Origin: Sialis fuliginosa
Lineage: Eukaryota; Arthropoda; Insecta; Megaloptera; Sialidae
Reading direction: 5' to 3'
Assembly: GCA_961205875.1 (NCBI GenBank)
Contig: OY540817.1
Coordinates: forward strand, 11,009,001-11,073,000
Length of the DNA stretch: 64,000 bases
Shown here: piece by piece, positions 40,501 to 45,500 of the stretch
How positions within the stretch are numbered: position 1 is the stretch's first letter
Layout: each line of letters begins with the position of its first letter
Made by a program: the position numbers and the translations under genes
The notes under the pieces: model-generated
Database searches by the model: none
The model's input: only the letters and a program-made list of their open reading frames with translations
Told to the model about the DNA's origin: nothing

Positions 40501-41630
40501 TGAATTTATTATTAATCAATAAATTTTTTTTAAATATTATATAGGTACTTATGTTATAAAAATATTCTTTTTTTTCAAATCGAGTTCGATTCGATTACAA
40601 ATTCAAGGATTATAAAAACTTCAGATTTAGAGAGCTAGTATTTATTTAAGTCGTTTACGATTCAATAGACGCATGATTTAATTTAAGAAATTTACAGCTG
40701 TTCGTATACTCTAGAGATTTTATAATTAATTTTTTTTTTAATCTTACATTATTTCTATTATAGAATTTAGTTCGCATCTCAATATTTTTTATGAAATTTA
40801 AACAACCTAATAATCCAGTTCGTTTATTAGACTTGTGTTTCTATTTTAATATAATTTTTCAATGCCTATCTATCTACCATTTCTTGATATTACATTTTTT
40901 TTATAATTTATAAATAAATGTTTTGTTATTTATATTTCTATTTTTTGGATTTTAGAAAAAGGAGGTGTAACCGATGTAAGTGCACACTAAAAACCCGCGA
41001 AATTCATTTAGCCTCAATACATTACCTATAATTAAAATATTAAGCAAACCTAAATATCTTCATTTCAGTAATTAAAATTTGGTTCAATTAAACTTGTTAG
41101 CTGCATTGACCCAATGACATAATAATAATAATAAACTAAAAAACGTGCTATTTTTAACAGCTAGACACAGTGTCTTTAAATATAATTCAATTGGCGTAAA
41201 CTCAATTCATTTTTCCTAGTTGAAAATAATGTAAGCGGAATTTGTAAAGGCCGTTCTGCAAAATATACTTTCTCTATAGTTAGTATCAGGCTAAGAACGT
41301 GGCTTAACTATAATAATGAATACCGGTTTTACCAAACTATTCTATTCATATAATTTGTAAATATTCAAGTTTATGTTGTATATTTTTTTACTTACCAGCT
41401 ACTGTAAATCTATCCATATAATTGATTAAATTAACAAAACATAAAATTCCTACGGTGGTCCATTCCTTCAGAGTAACATCCCTCAATCCTACATGATTTT
41501 TTCTGTCAGAATCTGAATTCCCACCACTGTCTTGCATAAGTTGTTGGTGTGAAACATTTTGAACTAACGTTGATGGTTCCATATTTGATATTATATCGAA
41601 AGTTTGTTTATCAAGATTTTGAACAGGCAT
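4353..41630 (-). CDS. spin: Spinster-like (SPNS family) major facilitator transporter, whole gene span in window, 3' end missing
   Basis: Spinster proteins are 12-helix major facilitator transporters of late endosomes and lysosomes, linked in animals to lysosomal sugar/lipid efflux, autophagic lysosome reformation and synapse growth. Eight coding exon positions join without frame breaks: 41630-41396, 9868-9672, 9376-9225, 9162-8959, 8872-8738, one of 8069-7808 or 7774-7513, 4987-4889, 4533-4353. They give 488 codons before an unresolved terminal exon; the family is usually about 500-600 residues. Recognisable blocks are [10 protein letters not shown] at the first helix, the MFS loop signature [52 protein letters not shown], and [20 protein letters not shown]. 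Intron 1 is about 31.5 kb and holds most of the transposon debris. The duplicated exon 6 is the notable feature. Family identity is firm; the exact orthologue name and the transported substrate are inference from family knowledge. Confidence 0.93.
4889..4987 (-). CDS. spin: spinster exon 7
   Basis: 99 nt, in phase 0 both ends, with a GTATTACAG acceptor and GTAAGT donor. It encodes 33 residues including [20 protein letters not shown] and [10 protein letters not shown], one of the most conserved Spinster segments (helix 10-11 junction). The upstream intron (2.5-2.8 kb) carries two long hairpin elements. Confidence 0.93.
5381..6243. mobile_element. Hairpin element, about 250-bp arms
   Basis: The left arm 5381-5630 starts CCGGGTGGTCTATTTAAATT and the right arm about 5995-6243 ends with its complement. 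A unique spacer of about 360 bp lies between. The arms include the GTTGCAGGGTTAGGAGGGGG landmark and its complement. There is no coding frame. It lies in the spinster intron between exons 6 and 7. Confidence 0.82.
6242..7057. mobile_element. Near-perfect hairpin element, about 400-bp arms and tiny loop
   Basis: Left arm 6242 to about 6634, right arm about 6665 to 7057, separated by about 30 purine-rich bases. Terminal sequence CGATGAAAGGAAC and its exact complement. Only scattered mismatches separate the arms. It directly abuts the preceding hairpin element. Reading frames within it are chance products of the palindrome. Confidence 0.85.
7058..7512. other. Intron remainder between hairpin element and exon 6 distal copy
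   Basis: AT-rich, no recognisable gene or element. The stretch immediately downstream of the 7513 donor is where regulatory RNA pairing for exon choice might lie, but no complementary docking/selector pair was found by eye. Confidence 0.4.
7513..7774 (-). CDS. spin: spinster exon 6, distal version of a mutually exclusive pair
   Basis: 262 nt, GTTTCAG acceptor, donor GTAAGA, same entry and exit phase as the proximal copy. It encodes [20 protein letters not shown], a Lys/Arg-rich loop ([15 protein letters not shown]) and a helix with [13 protein letters not shown] before [12 protein letters not shown]. The interval to the proximal copy (7775-7807) is 33 nt. It has a donor and a T-rich acceptor but is shorter than the smallest intron seen here (58 nt), so joining both copies in one mRNA should be sterically blocked. 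Joining both would also shift phase. Confidence 0.92.
7808..8069 (-). CDS. spin: spinster exon 6, proximal version of a mutually exclusive pair
   Basis: 262 nt, ATTTCAG acceptor, enters phase 2 and leaves phase 0 at a GTGAGA donor. It encodes 87 residues spanning roughly helices 8-9: [20 protein letters not shown], then the loop [20 protein letters not shown] and [12 protein letters not shown] at the end. Gapless alignment with the next exon copy gives about 46 of 87 identical residues by eye, concentrated in [19 protein letters not shown] and IVADMLL. The loop after SF and the Ala/Ser-rich helix differ most. Confidence 0.92.
8070..8737. other. Intron between spinster exon 5 and the exon 6 pair
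   Basis: 668 nt, AT-rich, no element recognised. It would be the natural place for splicing control of the exon pair. Confidence 0.4.
8738..8872 (-). CDS. spin: spinster exon 5
   Basis: 135 nt. The TTATTTCAG acceptor and phase agree with exon 4. It encodes [20 protein letters not shown] then [14 protein letters not shown], a highly conserved Spinster block. It ends phase 2 (GA|) at GTAAGT. Both downstream candidate exons (8069 and 7774) complete this codon as Asp, so either can follow. Confidence 0.93.
   Translation of the reverse strand, partial: SKFYVFDVRIYMCGIRNRGLSVVGTNIHALWYSTSRGERKYANR
8959..9162 (-). CDS. spin: spinster exon 4
   Basis: 204 nt after a TTTTTCCAG acceptor; the C at its start completes AG|C (Ser). 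It encodes [20 protein letters not shown] and a helix rich in Ile/Leu, then the polar central loop ([20 protein letters not shown]) between the two six-helix halves. It ends phase 2 at GTAAGT. The intron to exon 5 is 86 nt. Confidence 0.92.
9225..9376 (-). CDS. spin: spinster exon 3
   Basis: 152 nt after a TTTTCAG acceptor, ending phase 2 at a GTAGGT donor. It encodes [20 protein letters not shown], then a stretch ending in [11 protein letters not shown], matching helices 4-5 of Spinster proteins. The following intron is only 62 nt. Confidence 0.92.
9672..9868 (-). CDS. spin: spinster exon 2 (first helices, MFS loop 2-3 signature)
   Basis: The acceptor TTGTTTCAG precedes GT-ATT-CTC, finishing the glycine begun in exon 1. 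197 nt, ending phase 0 at a GTAAGT donor. The protein reads [14 protein letters not shown]..., then a helix ending in [18 protein letters not shown], the canonical MFS signature between helices 2 and 3 with its conserved Gly, Asp and Arg residues. Confidence 0.93.
10085..10245. mobile_element. Short palindromic MITE, family B, copy 1
   Basis: Starts AAGGGCCGATCCACACT, ends GCCTGGATCGACCCTAA, with GGAGCGAGACCGGACCGAGA inside. The same termini recur at 11254-11532 and 20545-20649. Confidence 0.7.
11254..11532. mobile_element. Short palindromic MITE, family B, copy 2
   Basis: Starts TTAGGGTCGATCCAGACTAT and ends with the complement ATAGTCTGGATTGACCCTAT. An internal second junction (GTATCGGAGCGAG) suggests two copies merged or nested. 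Confidence 0.7.
11533..11816. mobile_element. TIR element (MITE-like)
   Basis: 16-bp terminal inverted repeats TGTCCGGTATCATAAA and TTTATAATACCGGACA. There is no coding content. It directly abuts the family B element on its left. The motif CCGGTATTATAAAG recurs at 37572. Confidence 0.65.
12557..13050. mobile_element. MITE family A, copy 1
   Basis: The family ends in TAAGGTACTGGCACCAGT and its complement, followed inside by ATGGCCGCTATAAGA-like and CCATTACTGGGGTC words. The TA at each end is compatible with a TA target duplication as in Tc1/mariner-type MITEs. This copy is about 494 bp and shares the internal landmark GTCCACCATTTTGACACC. Confidence 0.8.
13629..14085. mobile_element. MITE family A, copy 2 (inverted relative to copy 1)
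   Basis: Starts TAAGGTAGTGGCACCAGT and ends CATAACTGGTGCCAGTACCT plus TA. The internal order is reversed relative to copy 1, so the two copies face each other across about 580 bp. Confidence 0.8.
14086..17489. other. Spinster intron 1, stretch without recognised gene
   Basis: AT-rich DNA with small fragments only: GGACATCCTGTATATTATAG-type and ACAGGGTGTCCCATGGGAAG mariner-end-like words near 15380 and 16018, and poly-C tracts near 16497 and 16563. No supported gene. Confidence 0.4.
17490..17719. mobile_element. MITE family A, copy 3 (short, replaced interior)
   Basis: Family A termini (TAAGGTACTGGCACTAGT; ACTAGTGCTAGTACATTA) flank a different interior of about 170 bp with its own inverted GCGCGACTA words. 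This suggests a nested or recombined copy. Confidence 0.7.
19818..19846 (+). mobile_element. Helitron-like 3' end
   Basis: The hairpin GGGCAGAACAACGTTTGCCC at 19818-19837 is followed a few bases later by CTAG and then T, the Helitron 3' terminal pattern. The body to the left is degraded and its 5' end was not found. Confidence 0.5.
20545..20649. mobile_element. Short palindromic MITE, family B, copy 3
   Basis: About 105 bp, almost entirely palindromic: TAAGGGTCGATCCAGACTAT at the left and ATAGTCTGGATCGACCCTAA at the right. ACCGGTCTCGCTCCAATCAA and CGGAGCGAGACCGG lie inside. Confidence 0.8.
21017..21842 (+). pseudogene. Degenerate mariner (Tc1/mariner) transposase
   Basis: Reading across frames gives a decayed mariner-type transposase in order: a [12 protein letters not shown]-like block, then the central catalytic region ([20 protein letters not shown]), a LLDN box, [12 protein letters not shown] with its conserved Asp, and a C-terminal DVDYVEE followed by TAA. 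Several frameshifts and in-frame stops break it, so it cannot make active protein. It sits inside spinster intron 1. The longest open piece, 21336-21602, is only a fragment of this pseudogene. Confidence 0.85.
22830..23547. mobile_element. pogo/Tigger-like TIR element hosting a nested hairpin element
   Basis: The ends TACAGTCGGGACTCGTTTAT and AACAGTCCCGACTGTA form terminal inverted repeats, and TA is present at both ends. Sub-terminal ATAAACGA words are repeated. No transposase frame is seen. A second element at 22923-23245 sits inside. Confidence 0.7.
22923..23245. mobile_element. Nested hairpin MITE with about 60-bp arms
   Basis: CCTTGACCAATCAGCGTTGG at the left is matched by CCAACGCTGATTGGTCAAGG at the right. 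The arms continue through CACCACGAAGATGTATTCAA and its complement. Open frames on both strands inside are palindrome shadows. Confidence 0.8.
24192..24564. mobile_element. Hairpin element, about 150-bp arms
   Basis: Starts TATCGGGTGTTCCAAACTAT and ends TTTGGAACACCCGGTA. The arms include TTACGCCTAAACTATTGAAG and its complement, and a CCCCTTTGGGGG loop-proximal stem. Confidence 0.8.
25521..25585 (+). repeat. Dispersed repeat family D, copy 1
   Basis: Contains TTTCACTATTCAAAAGCCTA then AGAATTAGTTTAGG. Related copies lie at 30401-30462 (same strand) and 31205-31270 (inverse). Confidence 0.5.
27863..27980 (+). repeat. Decayed interspersed repeat fragment
   Basis: Carries the series CCCGATTTTGATGATTTT, then TTTCATTAAAATCCGTTCAG and GTGAGTTATGCGTGTGACAG. 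A close relative is at 29580-29705, ending in a CAGACAGACAGACA tract. The order recalls the 5' parts of Helitron-like and SINE-like insect repeats. Confidence 0.45.
29376..29509. mobile_element. Short hairpin repeat
   Basis: GAGAAGGTGAACTCGTTCGT at the left and ACGAACGAG...ACTCACCTTCTC at the right, with a loop of about 70 nt. Confidence 0.65.
29580..29705 (+). repeat. Decayed interspersed repeat fragment
   Basis: Same order of words as 27863-27980 (AAGTTTCATTAAAATCTGTT, GTGACAAGGATTC) plus a short ACAG tract. Confidence 0.45.
30401..30462 (+). repeat. Dispersed repeat family D, copy 2
   Basis: Contains CTTTCACTATTCGACAGTCT then AGACCCTAGAATCAGTTTAG. Non-coding. Confidence 0.55.
30778..30961. 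mobile_element. Short TIR element
   Basis: The ends ATGCTGTCCCATAAGTCAGG and ACTTACGGGACACCTGTA form imperfect inverted repeats. 184 bp, non-coding. Confidence 0.55.
30962..34218. other. Spinster intron 1, stretch without recognised gene
   Basis: AT-rich DNA with a G run near 32176. TTGGCTTCTGGGTATAAGCC at 32633 is matched by inverse GGCTTATACCCAGAAG near 34860, possibly ends of a decayed element. No gene recognised. Confidence 0.4.
31205..31270 (-). repeat. Dispersed repeat family D, copy 3
   Basis: Inverse copy: AATTCTAGGGTCTTAGGCTG then TCAAATAGTGAAAGCC, followed by a CAAAATCGGTTCAGTGG tail typical of decayed interspersed repeats. Confidence 0.55.
34219..34758. mobile_element. MITE family A, copy 4
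   Basis: Termini TAAGATACTGGCACCAGT and ACTGATGCCAGTACCTTA. Same internal landmarks and orientation as copy 1. Confidence 0.8.
36444..36593. mobile_element. pogo/Tigger-like MITE
   Basis: ACAGTGGAACCTCGTTAGTA at the left and AGAGGTTTTACTATACAGTG at the right. It is related in sequence and inverse in orientation to 52905-53075. Confidence 0.65.
36587..36999. mobile_element. Hairpin element, about 110-bp arms
   Basis: TACAGTGTATTCCAAGTTGA at the left and TCAACTTGGAATACACTGTA at the right are exact complements. The arms run through GATGTGTGATTGGTGCATTT and its complement. It shares its left edge with the preceding pogo-like element. Confidence 0.8.
37583..37890. mobile_element. MITE family C, copy 1
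   Basis: About 300 bp homologous to 50184-50491: shared landmarks ATCTGCTAGGTATTAAATAT, CTCACAGATGTAGC, AAATATCGAGCAATT and the inverted AGCAGATAGCGTTAGCTGGA. The right end is degraded. Confidence 0.72.
38307..38752. mobile_element. MITE family A, copy 5
   Basis: Termini TAAGGTATTGGCACCAGT and ACTGGTGCCAGTACCTTA. Same orientation as copies 1 and 4. Confidence 0.82.
38753..41389. other. 5' end of spinster intron 1, no recognised gene
   Basis: AT-rich with a moderately GC-richer patch at 39160-39420. It contains the dispersed repeat at 39951-40120. The open frame at 39523-39861 has no recognisable product. Early first-intron position makes enhancers possible, but none is identifiable. Confidence 0.35.
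39951..40120 (+). repeat. Dispersed repeat, copy 2 (first copy 771-915)
   Basis: Same ordered words as the copy at 771-915. Non-coding and unclassified. Confidence 0.5.
41396..41630 (-). CDS. spin: spinster exon 1 (start codon, N-terminal cytosolic tail and start of first membrane helix)
   Basis: Starts with ATG at 41630-41628. An in-frame TGA lies 18 nt upstream, so this is the first usable Met in the exon. It encodes 78 codons: a polar N-terminal tail of about 55 residues with a Ser/Asp/Lys-rich stretch, then the Spinster hallmark [10 protein letters not shown]. It ends in phase 1 at a consensus GTAAGT donor (41395-41390). The split glycine codon G|GT is completed exactly by the exon at 9868. 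Confidence 0.92.
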
Positions 41631-41689
41631 ATATTCAGTAACACTTCAAGTAGAGTTATTTAAAATATTCACGTTTTAAATAAAATTAA

Positions 41690-41870
41690 CGACCGTAACC
41701 TCAAAAACGCAGCCTACTGCGTACAGCAATCGACACGCAACTGACGTTTGCCGCGTCGACGCCACGCTACGAAACGTTCATCGATTCGTTTCTCTCTGTC
41801 TGTGATTGGGCGGTTCGAACATTCCGTTTCACTTTCGGAACACTCATGTCCGATTTTTTGTAACGTTATT
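41690..41870 (-). promoter_or_regulatory. putative spinster promoter / 5' leader region
   Basis: A locally GC-richer block with several CpG dinucleotides just upstream of the spinster start codon, in otherwise AT-rich DNA. It contains an inverted CCAAT box (ATTGG at 41805-41809) fused to GGGCGG, as in TATA-less housekeeping promoters. Position and composition are seen; promoter function is inferred. Confidence 0.45.
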
Positions 41871-42558
41871 TTTTAGAACTTCTGTGCCATCTGTCGAATA
41901 ATAGTTTAACTGTATGATTATATTTTTATACAGAAATCATGTTATGAAGATAACGCGTTTTACGAAATAGTTACGTTCTGTGGAAATAGTCGTAAAATGA
42001 ATCAATTCTTTAATTATGGTCTGATCTGATTCAATGGTGTACAACGGGGGGGGGGGGGGGGGGGACCCCTGAAATATTATGTGTTTTAAAAAAACGTATG
42101 TTTTGAGAAAAATCAGTTCCAAATCCGTTAAAAAAATTAACTCAATGTATTTATCCCCTCCCCCCCAAATTTTTTCTTACTACTGATCTGATCTAATTGA
42201 ATCCAATCAGCTTTAGCTAATCTGATCGCGCCCTAATGGCACTGCACCTATCAGTCGTAAATATCATGGCTTATTTATTATTTATATAACTACAAATTAA
42301 TTTATATACAATTAGAAAATGTTAACGATATTTAATTAAGTTACTCTGACTAGATGTACAATTAAATCTAAGCTATATAGTTAGATCCATTTGGATCATA
42401 TTATGTGATCCAATTAGATCTGTTAAATAACATTATTTACTGATTAAATTTATTATAATTCATAAATAAATAAATACAAAAGATAACAATATTGATTTTT
42501 AACAAAAGAGTATAATTCTTATTCTCATAACTAATACATTTATTTCTGTATACTTATA
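41871..42558. other. Intergenic interval between HFM1 3' end and spinster promoter
   Basis: About 0.7 kb, AT-rich, with a run of about 17 G at 42047-42063 and clustered GATC/TGATCTGATC words near 42020-42200 and GATCCA words near 42385-42420. No gene recognised. Confidence 0.45.
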
Positions 42559-42564
42559 TTTATT
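42559..42564 (-). terminator. HFM1: HFM1 poly(A) signal
   Basis: AATAAA on the minus strand, 37 nt past the HFM1 stop codon, the first canonical hexamer downstream. This implies a very short 3' UTR and transcript end near 42540. The sequence is seen; the function is inferred. Confidence 0.6.
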
Positions 42565-45500
42565 TAATAAAAAAAAATGCTGACTTATGAACTAAGGTGT
42601 CTATTCAAAATTTGAACGAATCGAACGGAAAAAACTTGTCGGTGATAAATCAAACAATTTATTTGATTGGATATTAGTATTTTTATTAACATTAGTTTTC
42701 TCTTTTCTGACTTCATTATGTCGCAAATCAAATCTATTAAAAATTAAATCATCTTGAGTCAAAAACATTTCTTTCTTATTATTATCCAAATTTTGAAATT
42801 CTGAACAAATAGTAGTTTTACTAACATTAGGTAAACAATTGTTGTATTCAACTGACTGATTTGGTTCTGAAAATCTTTCATAATTATTTGATTGTTGTTG
42901 AATTGATCTATTTAGCAAGGATGGTTCATAAATTTGCTCGTAATTATTAAAATATACATTTGAATGTTGTGGTTGATTTAGCAACAATGGATCATAATTA
43001 TTTGATTGCTGTTGTATTGATCTATTTGGCAACATTGGTTCAGAATATTGCTCATAATTGTTTGAATATTCCATTGACTGTTTTGGTAGAATTGATCCAT
43101 TTGGCGACAATGGTTCATAATATTGCTGATAATTATTTGAATGTTGTTGTTGCATTGATCCATTTGACAATAACGGCTCAAAATATTGTTCATAATTGTT
43201 TGAATGTTCATTTGATCCTTGTGGTTGAATTAGTTCAGTTGGCAACAATGATTCTGTAAATTGTTCTGAGTTCATGTTTGGACTTTGAGGAAAAATATCT
43301 AAATACGGATTGTTTTGTTTCGTAGGATAATTAAAATCAGATTTTTCATTCCCATTTTGAAAAAAATAACTCATATTAGTTTCGGGTTCAGAGTAATCGT
43401 TTTCATTTGTCGGTTTATTTTGGAATGAATTACTTATATTATTTACAGATCTTCCGTTATATCGGCTAGTTGAAGGAATATTATTGAGGACGTTCGTACT
43501 TGATATTTCATTTTTGTTAGGTTTTTTATTATATTTAAATCGATGTTTTTCTGCATCATTTATAATTCGTAAATTTAAATTTTCAATATTCATATTAACG
43601 TACTTCTGGGGTTTCTTCGGTAAAGTAAATCCATTTTCAATCGAATCATTTACTGCAGACTCAACGTTGCATCTAGCGTCCATTGAATTGTTCAGTGTGG
43701 AAAATAGTTTAGAAATGCTAGTATGGTAATTAGTTTTCGGTATTTTCATGTCTTCAGTTTTTGCTCCGACATCAGAAAACTGTGAAAGATCATTTTTTCT
43801 AGGTGTTTTAGATTTCATATTGACATTCACTTTATTTAAATTTATATTTTTCTTTACGTTCTCTTGGAATGGTAGCGATTTGGATATATTTTTATATACG
43901 ATATCCACTATTTTTTTCGACCTAAAATTAAAAGAAAATGTATTAAGATTTTCAGAAAGACATCATAAAGATATCCTTTTGTTAACATATCTAAAAAATT
44001 AAGACATCTTTATATATTTATTTTGATATTTTTATTACTATTATTTAGAATTGAAATTAAAGGAAAATGTTTCCAGAAAAATATCATAACAATATATTTT
44101 TATTGATATATTTAATAAAAATCGTTACATCTTTATGATAAACTTACTTATCAAACTTATAGTCCATTTTCAATTTCTTCATCTGTTCTGCCCGAATCAT
44201 ATCTTTAGACATTTTCATAGTCTTTCCACTTTCATTCTTCACCAAAATTTCAGTAACTTCGTAACTAGGTTCATTTAATTTTCTTTTCAACAGTTTATTA
44301 TTCTGTAAATTCTCATCTGAATTCTTTGTAATATAATCCGCATTATTTAATTTTATTTTTCGATCAGTATTTTCATTTGTTACAAAATTGTACATTAGAT
44401 TCTTATTATGTTCAGTTGGATCATTGAACAAACAAAATACAGGTGATTTCCATGAAACGCCCTTTTTTTCGTTTGTATCGTTATCCATTGTTTTATTTTC
44501 ATTCAGTTTAAAATCATTTTTTTGTTTATTCATTTTTATTTTAATATTGTTATTAGTCGTTATTATATCGTTTTCATTGAAGTCGTTATCAATTAAAATG
44601 ATTTCATCATCCCAAAACATCTCGGTTTCACTGATTTTATTTTTATTCCGTTTAAAATCGATTTCTTGTTTATTTGTTCTTATTTCAATATTATTAGTTG
44701 TCTTTATATCATTTTTATTGAAGTCGTTATCAATTAAAATGATTTCATTATCCCAAAACGTCTCGGTTTCACTAATTTTATTTTTATTTTGTTTAAAATC
44801 GATTTCTTGTTTATTTGTTTTTATTTCAATATTATTAGTTGTCTTTATATCATTTTTATTTAAGTCGTTATCAATTGAAATGATTTCATTGTCTGAAAAT
44901 GTTAGATTGGTTTCAATAATTTTAGTTTCATTTCTTTCTGAATTCTTTATAAAATTATTGTCTTTTGTTTTTGTTTCAATATTTCCACTACTTTTATTAT
45001 TATCCTTAGTTAATTTTATATTGTCTTTATTCAAGTTGTTATCAATTAAAATCGTATCATCGTTCCATAATGATTTTTTGATTTCAGTAATGGCAATCTT
45101 ATTTTCTACATCAGTATTTTTATTATCATTGCTCTTATTCCAAATAACCATATCGTTACTTTCTTGGGAACTTACATCACTGTCATTTAAAATGCAGTTT
45201 ACACTTTCAACCACATCCCAGTCGACAGTTTCTCTATTTTTCATATTATCGTCAAAACTTCGAAATCTACACATTTTGCTTTCTGAATTTAAAGGAACGT
45301 TGACATCATTATAAGATCTAGATTTTATAAGTTTTTTTATATTTTTATCGATATCGTTCAACTCTTTTTCGATAAAAGTCCACGGTTTTTCACTACTGGA
45401 AGAATCGTTTGACTTTTGTGTGGTTTGTAGATGTTCATCTTTTGGTAAGTTTTGTTTCTTGATTATTCCATTTTTTGTTAAAATATCACATTGAAGATTT

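Noticed and set aside
42960-43259. 99-codon plus-strand open frame with internal repeats
   Set aside because: It is the complement of the Gln/Asn/Tyr repeat in HFM1 exon I. There is no independent support.
44388-45314. 308-codon open frame on the plus strand
   Set aside because: It is the antisense shadow of HFM1 exon H. Its Ser/Leu/Phe-rich composition is what the complement of Asn/Lys/Asp codons gives, and the minus-strand frame is supported by exact splice phases.
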